This document shows, in pieces, positions 49,744-59,773 of a DNA stretch of 64,000 nucleotides. Location of the stretch: positions 1 through 64,000 of the forward strand of contig JASGFJ010000023.1 of NCBI GenBank assembly GCA_047605645.1, written 5' to 3'. Positions within the stretch are counted from its first letter, which is position 1; each line of letters starts with the position of its first letter. The notes beneath the pieces were generated by a model, which was given only the letters and a program-made list of their open reading frames with translations, searched no databases and was not told where the DNA came from. Source of the DNA: UBA1309 sp047605645. Lineage in GTDB: Bacteria; Bacteroidota; Bacteroidia; Bacteroidales; Dysgonomonadaceae. A program made the position numbers and the translations under genes.

Positions 49744-51174
49744 TTAAAAGCCAAAACTCACAAGACTGATATTTTCGTAGAAAAAGCTCAGAAGACCAAT
49801 CACCACAATCCCTACAACACTCAGAACTACTGATGTTTTCAGATAGCTTTCTGTGCGGAATGATTCAATAGGCTGGTTGTTTGGTCTCAGGAACATTGCT
49901 TTGACCACAAGCAGATAGTAATACAAGGAAACAATTGTATTTAGAAATGCAAATACGACAAGTAGAATACTTAATGTATTCATTTGTTGGATGGCTGCCA
50001 TGAAAATAAACATTTTGCTGAAGAAGCCGGCAAACGGAGGCATACCTCCAAGAGAAAACATGGCGAAAGTCATCACGATTGCAAGTCTTGGATTTGTTTT
50101 ATACAGGTTGTTGTAATCACTCATATTCACTTTGCCCGTTTTGTTTTCGATGGCTGTTATCACACCGAAGGCCGCTGCATTGGAGAATATATACACGAAA
50201 ATGTAGAAAATAGCTGCTGCCATTCCTTGCGCCGTTCCTGAATATAAGCTCAACATGATATAACCCGCTTGCGAGATAGAAGAGTAGGCCAAAAACCGTT
50301 TCATATTGTTTTGACGAAGGGCAAACAGGTTTCCGACAGTGATTGTTACTAAACTGACAACCCACAGAATACCCTGCCAGGTTGGGAACAATACAGGGAA
50401 AACCTTATAGAGAATAACCGTGAGTGCAAAAACTGCTGCTCCTTTTGATATGGTTGACAGATAAAGAGTCACCGTTGTAGGTGCACCTTGATACGTGTCC
50501 GGTGCCCATCCATGGAAAGGCACAAGTGAAATCTTGAAAAACAGACCCGACAAAACAAATATCATAGACATGATGGTAAGTGGTGTGGATGTTACAGCAT
50601 TGCCGAGGTCGGAAAAATATAAAGTTCCGCAAGCTCCGTAAAGCAGTGAAACGCCGAAAAGCATAATGGCGGAAGAGAAGATTGCATTGAAAATGAATTT
50701 TGCTCCGGCCTCACTCGATTCGTGACGGTATTTATCGAAGGCTATCAAGGCGACCATTGGCAGAGACGCAGTCTCAAGGCCAATATAGAACAACAGGAAG
50801 TTGCCTGAAGAAATCATCAGATACATGCCGAACAACGTCAGCATGGTCAGCATAAAGAACTCCCCTTGTTTAACCCGTGATTCATCCGACGATAACCATG
50901 TTTTAGCTTGAAGATATATCAGGATCAAGCCTACATTAAGAATGTTCTTAACCATTTCCTGTGCAGGTCCTGCGATAAACATGCCTCCAAAAGCACTGGC
51001 ATTGTCATGATAGAAAAATCCCAATACGGTATGGATTAAAAACAGACAACAGGAGATGGGGAAAAAGTATTTTTTCGCATTGCCTGAAGCAAACAGGTCG
51101 TAAATCAGTACAATGAAAAACACTGCGACCAGCGACAGCTCATGCTTCATCAACAAATAATTACTCAAATCCAT
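49744..51174 (-). CDS. nuoN: NADH-quinone oxidoreductase-like complex I subunit N
   Basis: NuoN is one of the three antiporter-like proton channels of complex I. The 476-residue protein has about fourteen helices and the Proton_antipo_M core with FHGWAPDTYQGAPTTVTLYLSTISKGA (about 218-244, pattern only; the Lys in TISKGA is in the channel) and SSISQAGYIML. It is the last gene of the operon. The stop is followed by the accessory-island DNA with no clean terminator seen. Confidence 0.97.
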   Translation of the reverse strand: MDLSNYLLMKHELSLVAVFFIVLIYDLFASGNAKKYFFPISCCLFLIHTVLGFFYHDNASAFGGMFIAGPAQEMVKNILNVGLILIYLQAKTWLSSDESRVKQGEFFMLTMLTLFGMYLMISSGNFLLFYIGLETASLPMVALIAFDKYRHESSEAGAKFIFNAIFSSAIMLFGVSLLYGACGTLYFSDLGNAVTSTPLTIMSMIFVLSGLFFKISLVPFHGWAPDTYQGAPTTVTLYLSTISKGAAVFALTVILYKVFPVLFPTWQGILWVVSLVTITVGNLFALRQNNMKRFLAYSSISQAGYIMLSLYSGTAQGMAAAIFYIFVYIFSNAAAFGVITAIENKTGKVNMSDYNNLYKTNPRLAIVMTFAMFSLGGMPPFAGFFSKMFIFMAAIQQMNTLSILLVVFAFLNTIVSLYYYLLVVKAMFLRPNNQPIESFRTESYLKTSVVLSVVGIVVIGLLSFFYENISLVSFGF

Positions 51175-51234
51175 TTTTTCTCTTTTCTATAATTTGTTAT
51201 TTTTTTCTTTTCAATTCGGTTTGTTCCTTCCGCA

Positions 51235-52716
51235 TTAATGCATGAATGTAAGACTGGAGTGAATCATATCAGAAAGCCAGCCCGGGAACAAACCAATACC
51301 TGCTACTCCAATAGTCATCACTGTCAAAGCCAGTTTTTCTGTCCACTTTGCATCTGTTAGCTTGAGGTGATCTTCGTTCACGACCGGTCCCCAGATTGCT
51401 TTTCCTACTGCACGCAAAATATATACGGCTGTGATGACAATTGACATAATACATAATATTGTAAATCCGCGAGAGAACATGTCTCCGTTTTCAAAGGCTC
51501 CGACAAAAATAGTCATTTCAGCCACAAAACCACTCAATCCGGGAAGCCCTAAAGATGCCAATCCGGCAATAATGTAGACTACCGAAAGGAAAGGCATAAT
51601 TTTCATCATTCCTCCCAGTTGACGCAGGTCGCGGGTGTGTGTACGTCCATAAATCATTCCAATCACGGCAAAGAACATAGCTGTCATCACACCGTGTGAT
51701 ACCATTTGCATGACAGCGCCGGTCATTGCTGTTTTGTTCCATATCAGAATAGCGAACAAAATGAGGCAGCAGTGTGATACGGAAGAGTATGCGTTGATAT
51801 ATTTCAGGTCGGTTTGCGACACTGCGCAGAAAGCACCGTAAACGACTCCGGCCGCTGATAGGATAATAAATATCCAACCTAATTGCTGGGCACCTTCCGG
51901 CAGGAGTTGCATGGCGATGCGGAAGCAACCATAAGCACCCAGGTTTTTCAAAACTCCGGCATGAAACATAGAGACAGCCGTTGGGGCGCATCCGTATCCA
52001 TCGGGCGACCATGTATGGAATGGGAACAAAGCACTCAGTGTCCCGAATCCGATAAATATGCAGGGGAATGCCCAAAGTTGAACATTCAGAGGAATGTGGG
52101 CATTTTTAGCAATTTCAATAAGGTTGAAGGTATAATGTCCGTCGGGAGATGAATTGAAATAAATCCCCAACAATCCTGTGAAAATAAAAGCAGAAGCTCC
52201 CATCAGCATCAAAGCTACTTTCATGGCCGCGTATTCTTTCTTGCCATTCCCCCAGATACCGATAAGCAGATACATTGGTATCAAGGCTATCTCATAGAAG
52301 AAAAACATGGTGAACATGTCTGTGGTGATGAAGAAGCCGTAGACTCCTACCGAGAGCATGGTCAGCCACATGAAGAAATCACGGGGAAGCAGCTTCATAT
52401 CCCAGGATGTGAATACTCCTGTGAAAAGAATCAGAGATGTCAACACAAGCATCAGTACAGAGATTCCGTCTACACCGACCGAATAATGGATATTTATGTT
52501 GGCTGCCTGATACCATACGGCATCATACGTGAATAAATAATCGGCTGTATTGCCTGCGTGGCGTTCGGCAAAAAACATAAACACCAACACTGCCGACAGG
52601 ATTAGTTGGATAACCGAACCAATTACTCCGACTGTTCGCACTTGCCTGATGTCTTTGCAGAAGGTAAATGCAAGAATCATCAATACCGGGACTAGAACAA
52701 ATAATGAAAGATTCAT
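51235..52716 (-). CDS. nuoM: Complex I subunit M
   Basis: NuoM is a proton-channel subunit of the membrane arm. The 493-residue protein shows about fourteen helices, the glutamate in FFFYEIALIPMYLLIG on helix 5, and the conserved channel segment FHTWSPDGYGCAPTAVSMFH with AGVLKNLGAYG. It lies 60 bp upstream of nuoN and 75 bp downstream of nuoL in the same orientation. Confidence 0.97.
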   Translation of the reverse strand: MNLSLFVLVPVLMILAFTFCKDIRQVRTVGVIGSVIQLILSAVLVFMFFAERHAGNTADYLFTYDAVWYQAANINIHYSVGVDGISVLMLVLTSLILFTGVFTSWDMKLLPRDFFMWLTMLSVGVYGFFITTDMFTMFFFYEIALIPMYLLIGIWGNGKKEYAAMKVALMLMGASAFIFTGLLGIYFNSSPDGHYTFNLIEIAKNAHIPLNVQLWAFPCIFIGFGTLSALFPFHTWSPDGYGCAPTAVSMFHAGVLKNLGAYGCFRIAMQLLPEGAQQLGWIFIILSAAGVVYGAFCAVSQTDLKYINAYSSVSHCCLILFAILIWNKTAMTGAVMQMVSHGVMTAMFFAVIGMIYGRTHTRDLRQLGGMMKIMPFLSVVYIIAGLASLGLPGLSGFVAEMTIFVGAFENGDMFSRGFTILCIMSIVITAVYILRAVGKAIWGPVVNEDHLKLTDAKWTEKLALTVMTIGVAGIGLFPGWLSDMIHSSLTFMH

Positions 52717-52790
52717 CTTATAAAAACTTTTTATCTATTTGGTGAATGATCTCACCGTCTTTTGTTTCAGTTTAAATTTTTGCTACGAAC

Positions 52791-54731
52791 TTATCTTGTC
52801 AGGAAAGCATACAACCAGCCTCCGAAGGAGATAAAGAGCACTAATGCTCCAATCAGATATATCAATGCGTATTGTTGGATACGTCCTGATTGCCATCCTT
52901 TGATAGCCTCTGAAGCCTGGTTGGTCACATACGCAATACCGTTCATAAATCCATCAATCACATGTACATCAATCCATGCCATCGGACGGGAAATACAGTT
53001 GAAAATAATTTTCTTTGTCACAAACAACCAGATTTCGTCAAAGTAGAATTTATGGTATGCTGTACGGTACAACCCTCCGAGAGTGGTCGCAATCCGGTTT
53101 GCTTTTTCATTTTTCTTATAATACAAAACACTTGCTACGAGTATTCCAATTACAGCGATACCGATACTTAGGCTGGCAACTAACGGATCGATATGTGATT
53201 CGAAAGCTTTACCATCGGCTGTAATGAATTCATCAAAAGGAATAAATCCGGTGAAACAGGTCACAATCGCTAAAAATATCAAAGGAAATGACATGGAGAA
53301 TCCGGCATCATGCGGCGCATGATGATATTCTTTTGCTGAATCGTAGTGGAAAATACGGAAATACAAACGGAACATATAGAATGCTGTCAGACCTGCAGCC
53401 AGAAACAACAATGTAAATAATGTGGTGTTGTGATGTAAAGCAGCTGCCAGAATTTCGTCTTTCGAGAAGAATCCGGAGAATGGTGGGATTCCGGAAATAG
53501 CAAGGCAGGCAATTAAAAAGGTAATATTTGCAATCGGCATATATTCTCTTAATCCGCCCATATCTTTCATTTCGTTGCTGTGTACAGCATGTATAATGGC
53601 TCCGGCACCCAGAAACAACAAAGCTTTGAAGAATGCATGGGTAAACAGATGGAACATGGAAGCCATATATCCAAGTCCTTCGTGTCCGGCATATCCGGAG
53701 ACAGACAAGGAGGTAATCATATACGCAATTTGCGAAATGGTAGAAAAAGCCAGTACTCGTTTGATATCGGTTTGTGTGCAGGCTACAATTGCTGCAAAGA
53801 GTGCGGTGATTGCACCAATATAACCAATCAGGGTCAATACTTCAGGCGCATGGAAAATATAGACCGGAAACATTCTGGCAATTAAGAATACTCCGGCTAC
53901 AACCATTGTTGCGGCATGGATTAAAGCTGATACCGGAGTCGGGCCTTCCATCGCATCGGGTAACCAGATATGGAACGGTAGCATCGCGGATTTACCGGCA
54001 CCCCCCATAAATATAAGGAAGCTTGCCCAGGAAATAGCTGAAATTCCAAGAAAGGAGTATCCGGTAAAACTATTGAAGCAAGGAGCACCCACTTCTGTCA
54101 ATGTTTTGAAATCGAAAGTTTCGGTGAAGTAAGACATAACCAAAATTCCGATAAGGAAAAAGAAATCGGCAAAGCGAGTGACGATAAATGCTTTTTTAGC
54201 TGCAGCAACAGCAGATGGTTTGGTATAATAAAATCCGATAAGTAGAAAGGAGGATACACCCACTAATTCCCAGAAGATATACATCTGAAAGATATTGGTG
54301 GCAACAACCAAGCCCAACATCGAAAAGCTAAACAGAGAAAGAAATGCATAATAACGCTGAAATCCCTTTTCGCCTTTCATATAGCCCATACTGTAGATGT
54401 GGACTAATAAAGATACGGTGGTAATCACAACCAGCATCATGGCTGATATCTGATCGATGTAGAATCCCAAATCGATGTGAAGTACCTGAGAGAAAGTAAG
54501 CCATTTGAAATTAAATGCTTCAATAGCGTGGTAGGCGCCGTCGCTTCCTTTTCCTGCAATAAAGAAGTACTGATAAGCAGCTAGATAGCTCAAAACGGTA
54601 GTCACAGCCATCGAAATAGTTCCTAATATACCCGCAACAGCCGGCTTCAGGTATTTTCCTCCCAGGCCGAGAATCAAAAACATCGCGACCGGCAGGGCCA
54701 GAATCAATATCGAATAATTAAATGTAAGCAT
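52791..54731 (-). CDS. nuoL: Complex I subunit L
   Basis: NuoL is the distal proton channel and carries the long lateral helix that runs along the membrane arm. The 646-residue protein has the Proton_antipo_N start (DLGFYIDQISAMMLVVITTV), the helix 5 glutamate in YIFWELVGVSSFLLIG, and GGAGKSAMLPFHIWLPDAME followed by GPTPVSALIHAATMV. The C-terminal lateral-helix region (about 540-646) is present. Its length is normal. Confidence 0.97.
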   Translation of the reverse strand: MLTFNYSILILALPVAMFLILGLGGKYLKPAVAGILGTISMAVTTVLSYLAAYQYFFIAGKGSDGAYHAIEAFNFKWLTFSQVLHIDLGFYIDQISAMMLVVITTVSLLVHIYSMGYMKGEKGFQRYYAFLSLFSFSMLGLVVATNIFQMYIFWELVGVSSFLLIGFYYTKPSAVAAAKKAFIVTRFADFFFLIGILVMSYFTETFDFKTLTEVGAPCFNSFTGYSFLGISAISWASFLIFMGGAGKSAMLPFHIWLPDAMEGPTPVSALIHAATMVVAGVFLIARMFPVYIFHAPEVLTLIGYIGAITALFAAIVACTQTDIKRVLAFSTISQIAYMITSLSVSGYAGHEGLGYMASMFHLFTHAFFKALLFLGAGAIIHAVHSNEMKDMGGLREYMPIANITFLIACLAISGIPPFSGFFSKDEILAAALHHNTTLFTLLFLAAGLTAFYMFRLYFRIFHYDSAKEYHHAPHDAGFSMSFPLIFLAIVTCFTGFIPFDEFITADGKAFESHIDPLVASLSIGIAVIGILVASVLYYKKNEKANRIATTLGGLYRTAYHKFYFDEIWLFVTKKIIFNCISRPMAWIDVHVIDGFMNGIAYVTNQASEAIKGWQSGRIQQYALIYLIGALVLFISFGGWLYAFLTR

Positions 54732-54804
54732 AAACTTTTATGTATAATATAGTGATGAGGTGTCTGCAACAAACCTCAAACTTAATTTTTTCTTCCTTAA
54801 AAAA

Positions 54805-55149
54805 TCAATATTTCATTTCGGACACGTCATCGTCAATATAAATGCTTTTGGCTTTGCGATAGACGTTGATGATGATTGCGATGGCTATTGCTGCTTCTGC
54901 GGCTGCAATGGCTATTGCAAACAATGTGAAATAAAATCCTTCCAATTGATGAGGATATAAATATCGGTTGAAAACAGCAAAGTTCAGATCAACCGCGTTC
55001 AGCATCAGTTCTGCTGAAATCAAAACCATCACCATGTTTTTGCGTGATAGAAAGCCATATACACCAACGAAGAAGATAATTGTGCTTACTGCCAGATAAA
55101 GCTCAATTGGTATCTCGTTGTTTAGCAGATTTGTTATGAAATCACCCAT
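54805..55149 (-). CDS. nuoK: Complex I subunit K
   Basis: NuoK is a small three-helix subunit whose membrane glutamates are needed for proton transfer. The 114-residue protein has LISAELMLNAVDLNFAVF (Glu in helix 2) and AIAAAEAAIAIAII (Glu in helix 3). The N-terminus (MGDFITNLLNNEIPIELY) is about 10 residues longer than usual. It is five bases downstream of nuoJ. Confidence 0.96.
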   Translation of the reverse strand: MGDFITNLLNNEIPIELYLAVSTIIFFVGVYGFLSRKNMVMVLISAELMLNAVDLNFAVFNRYLYPHQLEGFYFTLFAIAIAAAEAAIAIAIIINVYRKAKSIYIDDDVSEMKY

Positions 55150-55154
55150 ATACC

Positions 55155-55682
55155 TTATTGATTATTTTTTTTTTCGTTATTATCTTTTTGCGCAATCAGG
55201 ATACCGCCAATGATACAGGCCAGTAACAAGATACTTACCGCTTCAAAAGGCAGCATGTTTTGATATTTGTCTGTGCCAAGCAATCCCATACCGATGTCTT
55301 GAACCTTCAATTCATCTTGTGTGACATAATAATACATCCTATTCACATTGTAAAAGAGGATATGTCCACAGATAGCCAATCCGGCGATGGCTGCCAATCC
55401 TGCAATGAGCATGCGTTTGGGTTTTTCGAATTGGACATTGGCTCCCGGATGACTGGTCAGTGCAATAGAGAAAATGAATAAAATCATAACTCCTCCGGCA
55501 TACACGGCAATCTGTGTGAATGCCAGGAAATGATAGTCGAGAAGGAAATAGAATCCCGCAATGCTGAGCATCACAAACAGCAGATAGACTGCCGAGCGGA
55601 TGATTTTTTGAGAACTTACTGCCAGCAGAGAAGATGCAATTGCAATAAATGCTAATACGAAGAAAATGATATTTGCTACCAT
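55155..55682 (-). CDS. nuoJ: Complex I subunit J
   Basis: NuoJ is a membrane subunit next to NuoK and NuoA. The 175-residue protein has five hydrophobic segments and the conserved helix 3 with its pi-bulge region (FLAFTQIAVYAGGVMILFIF). The tail is short and polar (AQKDNNEKKNNQ). It lies about 80 bp downstream of nuoI. Confidence 0.96.
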   Translation of the reverse strand: MVANIIFFVLAFIAIASSLLAVSSQKIIRSAVYLLFVMLSIAGFYFLLDYHFLAFTQIAVYAGGVMILFIFSIALTSHPGANVQFEKPKRMLIAGLAAIAGLAICGHILFYNVNRMYYYVTQDELKVQDIGMGLLGTDKYQNMLPFEAVSILLLACIIGGILIAQKDNNEKKNNQ

Positions 55683-55762
55683 AATATTGTTTTAAAACTT
55701 GTCGCTATTGATTTTCGACATCAGCTTATTTTATATTTACTTTCAGAAAAATAATTTCTGTG

Positions 55763-56374
55763 TTATTCTGCTTTCGGAGTCTCTTTATCTGCTTTCGGGG
55801 CTTCTGGCGAAACGCTGGCAGCAGCTGTTTCCGTGGCTTTCGGAGTCTCCTTCACTGTCGTTTCAACGGCTGTTTTGGGCGTTTCCGCAACCGGTTTTGG
55901 AGCCACTTTCTTTTCACGCAGTTTCGAACCTTCTCGATTGAGTTGTTCGATAAGTTTACTCTTTGTGAAAATTGCATTTTCAAACGAGTTGTCAAACTCT
56001 ATAGCATGAGAAGGGCAGGAGATGACACATAAATTACAAAATGTGCAGGTTCCGAAATTATAGATATATTCATCCAATGCTTTTTTCTTTTTGCCATCCT
56101 CTGTTTCTACCGTTTTGGATTTCACGATGATGGTGCCGTTCGGACAGTTCATCTGACAGATGCTACATGCTGTACAGGCATGTTCATTATTACTGTCGTG
56201 AGGCATTATCAGTTTTCCCCGCCACAGAGGAGAAATCACCAGGGTGTCTCTGTTTTCGGGATATTGCTGCGTAATCTTTTTCTTGAATAATTCTTTCCAG
56301 GTCACGCTCATGCCAATCAACAAAGATCGGATACCTTTGTACAAGCCTGAAAAATATTCTGATACTGAACTCAT
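55763..56374 (-). CDS. nuoI: Complex I subunit I (two [4Fe-4S] ferredoxin-like) with long acidic/basic tail
   Basis: NuoI carries clusters N6a and N6b between the peripheral arm and the quinone site. The cluster motifs are CTACSICQMNCPNG (Cys67, 70, 73, 77) and CTFCNLCVISCPSHAIEF (Cys110, 113, 116, 120). After about residue 155 there is a 48-residue low-complexity tail of Ala, Glu, Thr, Lys and Pro with repeated ETPKA/ETPKT units, not present in E. coli NuoI. The N-terminal amphipathic segment is as expected. It is 17 bp downstream of nuoH. Confidence 0.96.
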   Translation of the reverse strand: MSSVSEYFSGLYKGIRSLLIGMSVTWKELFKKKITQQYPENRDTLVISPLWRGKLIMPHDSNNEHACTACSICQMNCPNGTIIVKSKTVETEDGKKKKALDEYIYNFGTCTFCNLCVISCPSHAIEFDNSFENAIFTKSKLIEQLNREGSKLREKKVAPKPVAETPKTAVETTVKETPKATETAAASVSPEAPKADKETPKAE

Positions 56375-56391
56375 TGAATAATGCTCCTTTA

Positions 56392-57498
56392 TTATTTAAT
56401 ATATAATCCGAAAACTACAATAATCGTCATTAAGACCAGATTGAACAGGTTGATGGGAAGCAGGTATTTCCATTCCAGATTAAGCAACTGGTCGATACGC
56501 AGGCGAGGAAACGTCCAGCGAACCCACAGACTAAGAAATACAAGGAAGAATGCTTTTCCGAAGAACCAGACAAAAGAAGGTATAATGTTCATCACTTGAT
56601 TGAAACCGTCCCAGCCTTCGACTTGGATAGCATTCCAGCCACCCAAAAAGACGGTTGCTCCGATACCTGCGATAATGAACATGTTCAGGTATTCGGCCAG
56701 ATAGAAAAAGCCGAACTGAAGTCCCGAATATTCGGTGTGATATCCCGCTGTCAATTCCGATTCTGCTTCCGGAAGGTCGAAAGGACCACGATTGGTTTCC
56801 GCATGACCGGCTATCAAATAGATGATGAAGGCTATCAGCGCGGGAATGTGACCGCGGAAAAGATTCCAGTGATATACATAAGTTTGATCCGAAACAATGG
56901 TCGACAGTTGTAACGACCCTGAAAGGATAGCGACGGTAAGCAAAGCCATTCCTGCCGACAATTCATAACTGATGAATTGGGCGCCGCTTCGCATAGCACC
57001 AATCATTGAATATTTGTTGTTACTTGCCCATCCGGCCAGTAATACACCAATAATACTTAAAGAAGAAACAGCTATCAGATAGAAAATTCCTACATTAAAG
57101 TCGATTGGTTCTAGGCCCTTGCCAAAAGGCAAAGCTCCAAAGGTTAGAAAAGAAGCACAAATCACAAAGAAGGGAGCAAGATAGAACAGAAATTTATCTA
57201 CCTTATCCACATGGATAATTTCCTTCAGAAGAATTTTAATCATGTCGGCAACCGACTGAATGATTCCCCATTTTCCCACACGGTTTGGTCCGTAACGGCA
57301 TTGGAAGAAGGCTGTGATTTTACGCTCTGCATAAATAAGAAACAATGCTATTACAGCATACATAGCCAGCAGCACAACTCCTACCAGAATGCATTCGATA
57401 AGAATAACCAGCCATGAAGGTAACAATCCGTGCAGAAAGCTGTCTAACCATTCGGTTAGTTTATACAGCTCAAGCGGATGTGAAATTTCTAACAACAT
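56392..57498 (-). CDS. nuoH: Complex I subunit H
   Basis: NuoH forms part of the quinone chamber and connects it to the membrane arm. The 368-residue protein has about eight helices, the conserved ERKITAFFQCRYGPNRVGKWG segment after helix 1 (about 52-72) and the acidic loop FDLPEAESELTAGYHTEYSG (about 217-236). It is about 57 bp downstream of nuoCD. Confidence 0.97.
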   Translation of the reverse strand: MLLEISHPLELYKLTEWLDSFLHGLLPSWLVILIECILVGVVLLAMYAVIALFLIYAERKITAFFQCRYGPNRVGKWGIIQSVADMIKILLKEIIHVDKVDKFLFYLAPFFVICASFLTFGALPFGKGLEPIDFNVGIFYLIAVSSLSIIGVLLAGWASNNKYSMIGAMRSGAQFISYELSAGMALLTVAILSGSLQLSTIVSDQTYVYHWNLFRGHIPALIAFIIYLIAGHAETNRGPFDLPEAESELTAGYHTEYSGLQFGFFYLAEYLNMFIIAGIGATVFLGGWNAIQVEGWDGFNQVMNIIPSFVWFFGKAFFLVFLSLWVRWTFPRLRIDQLLNLEWKYLLPINLFNLVLMTIIVVFGLYIK

Positions 57499-57555
57499 AT
57501 ATTTAAATCTAATATTTTCTAAATCGTAAAAAATCTTGGTTTGTAAAAGAAGAAA

Positions 57556-59187
57556 TCAACGGTCGATACATGGAATGACATAGTCCATAGAACCTCCGAT
57601 GCCAATTAAGTCGGCAATTTTCTCTCCTTTACATATATGCGGCATGATAGAAACCAATGCCATAGATGGTGAACGGAATTTGATACGGTAAGGGAATTTG
57701 TCTCCATGGCTTTCAATAAATACCCCAAAGTCACCGCGGGCAGCTTCCACTCTTTCAAAAAATTGACCTTCCGGTAATTTGATAATTGCTTTTGTCTTGG
57801 CTGCAAAGGGACCTTCAGGAATCGTGTCAATCAGTTGTTCTATGATGCGATTGGATTCTTCAATTTCATCCAGACGATTCATATAGCGGGCATACGAATC
57901 GCAGCTATCTCTGATTATTTCTTTAAATTCTACCTTGTCGTACATCGCATACGGCGCATATTTACGAAGATCGCACGACCAACCCGAACCACGTCCAGCA
58001 GGACCTGTTACCGCCCAGCTGATAGCATCTTCTTTCGACATCATACCGATACCTTGCATACGTCCCAAGGCTATCACATTGCCAGAAAAGAAACGGTGGT
58101 ATTGCACCAGTGCTTCACGCATTTGTTTGATAAATGCTTTTACATCTTTTTGGAATTCAGGATAAATGTCAAACATGACTCCGCCCACAACGTTGTGATT
58201 CATAATCAGACGGCCTCCGCAGACTTTTTCGAAAATATCCAGTATTGTTTCACGTTCACGAAATCCGTAAATAAAGGCTGTGGTCGAACCGATATCGTTG
58301 CACATGGCAGCCCATGCTACCAGGTGAGATTCGATACGGGTTAATTCGTCCATAATCGTCCGGATGTATTGCGCTCTTTCCGGAACTTCAATCCCTCCGG
58401 CTTTCTCAACACACATACACAAGGCATGTCGGTTGATGTTCGCTGATAAGTAGTCGAGGCGATCGGTGAAATGGAGTATCTGTGGGTAGGTAAGACTTTC
58501 GCTGAGTTTCTCAATTCCGCGGTGGATGTATCCGCTGTGTACATCAATCTTTTTGACGTTTTCTCCGTCAAGAGCCGTTCGGAAATGCATTACACCGTGA
58601 GTGGAAGGGTGTTGCGGGCCTATGTTGATGACATAATCGTCCTCTTCAAATATCGGACAGGTCTTTTCTTTAATTTCTCCTTGAGCTGTTTCGTACAAGC
58701 AGGTTGTTACATCAATAATTTCTTTGCTGGCGGTAGAAACCGGATTAATTGTCGGGTCAGCATTGTAATCTTTGCGAAGAGGAAATCCAATCCAATCCTG
58801 ACTGAGGATAAATCGGCGCATATCCGGATTGTTTATAAAACGAATCCCGAACATGGCGTAGGCTTCCCGTTCGTTCAGATGAGCTGTTTCAAAAAGATCC
58901 GTAACGGAATAAAGCAATGGATTGTTTCGGTCTTCGGTAGAAGTAATGAGTACCACCTCTTTCGATAAATCTACGGAGGAGGACAACAGGTAAATAACAC
59001 CTAATTTATCTCCCCAATCCATCCCGTTGAGCTGAACCAATAGGTCGAAAGGCAGAGTTTTGTTCTCTTTGAGTGCCACGACCAGGGGATGCAGTTGTTT
59101 CGCTGCAACTGTAATTGTTAGTTTTTGTTTCTCTTCGATTAGTGCATCCGGAATGGTTTTTAAAACCAATTCTTTTATATCTTCCAT
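57556..59187 (-). CDS. nuoCD: Complex I fused subunit CD
   Basis: NuoC (about residues 1-150, ending near ERREAYAMFGIRF-type sequence) and NuoD (about 180-543) are fused, as in E. coli and Bacteroidales. The NuoD part has NIGPQHPSTHGVMHFRTALDGE and HRGIEKLSE, the hydrogenase-large-subunit-like fold that forms the quinone site, and ends in DYVIPCIDR. The linker carries an acidic segment (CPIFEEDDYV). It begins 22 bp after nuoB. Confidence 0.97.
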   Translation of the reverse strand: MEDIKELVLKTIPDALIEEKQKLTITVAAKQLHPLVVALKENKTLPFDLLVQLNGMDWGDKLGVIYLLSSSVDLSKEVVLITSTEDRNNPLLYSVTDLFETAHLNEREAYAMFGIRFINNPDMRRFILSQDWIGFPLRKDYNADPTINPVSTASKEIIDVTTCLYETAQGEIKEKTCPIFEEDDYVINIGPQHPSTHGVMHFRTALDGENVKKIDVHSGYIHRGIEKLSESLTYPQILHFTDRLDYLSANINRHALCMCVEKAGGIEVPERAQYIRTIMDELTRIESHLVAWAAMCNDIGSTTAFIYGFRERETILDIFEKVCGGRLIMNHNVVGGVMFDIYPEFQKDVKAFIKQMREALVQYHRFFSGNVIALGRMQGIGMMSKEDAISWAVTGPAGRGSGWSCDLRKYAPYAMYDKVEFKEIIRDSCDSYARYMNRLDEIEESNRIIEQLIDTIPEGPFAAKTKAIIKLPEGQFFERVEAARGDFGVFIESHGDKFPYRIKFRSPSMALVSIMPHICKGEKIADLIGIGGSMDYVIPCIDR

Positions 59188-59209
59188 ATCTGATTTTCAG
59201 CCGTTACTG

Positions 59210-59773
59210 TTATTTGTTTACCTTGAAAAGAAAACGTTCCATTTTTACTTTGCGTTGCAATTGCATCAATCCGTAGAAGAGACCTTCCGGACGTGGTGGG
59301 CAACCGGGAACGTAGACATCAACAGGAATGATTTCGTCTACCCCTTTTACGACATGGTATGAGTTGACAAAGGGACCTCCGGAAATAGCACAGCTACCCA
59401 TTGCTACAACATATTTAGGTTCGGCCATCTGGTCGTAAACGCGCTTCAATAGTGGAGCCATCTTGTGAACTATTGTGCCGGCTACCAGAATTACATCGGC
59501 TTGTCTCGGACTGTTTCGTGTCACCTCCATGCCAAAACGTGCTAAGTCGTGGCGGGCAGCGGCAGCCGACATAAATTCGATACCGCAACAGCTGGTGGCA
59601 AAAGCCAAAGGCCATAATGAATTGGAGCGACCCCAGTTTATCAAATCGTCAAGCTTTGCAACAACGACAGGAACACCGTTTTCGCGCAGTTCTTTTACGT
59701 AATTCTCAAGATACTCGTTATCTTTAAACTCCTCGTTGGGAATTCCTTTGATGTATATATTCTTTACTTCCAT
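59210..59773 (-). CDS. nuoB: Complex I subunit B (cluster N2)
   Basis: NuoB binds N2, the cluster that reduces quinone. The four ligands are Cys62 and Cys63 (ATSCCGIEFM), Cys128 (MGSCAISGG) and Cys158 (PGCPPRPEG), all present. The protein is 187 residues and has an N-terminal extension of about 35 residues (MEVKNIYIKGIPNEEFKDNE) rather polar for this family. Its start overlaps the nuoA stop, suggesting translational coupling. Confidence 0.97.
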   Translation of the reverse strand: MEVKNIYIKGIPNEEFKDNEYLENYVKELRENGVPVVVAKLDDLINWGRSNSLWPLAFATSCCGIEFMSAAAARHDLARFGMEVTRNSPRQADVILVAGTIVHKMAPLLKRVYDQMAEPKYVVAMGSCAISGGPFVNSYHVVKGVDEIIPVDVYVPGCPPRPEGLFYGLMQLQRKVKMERFLFKVNK

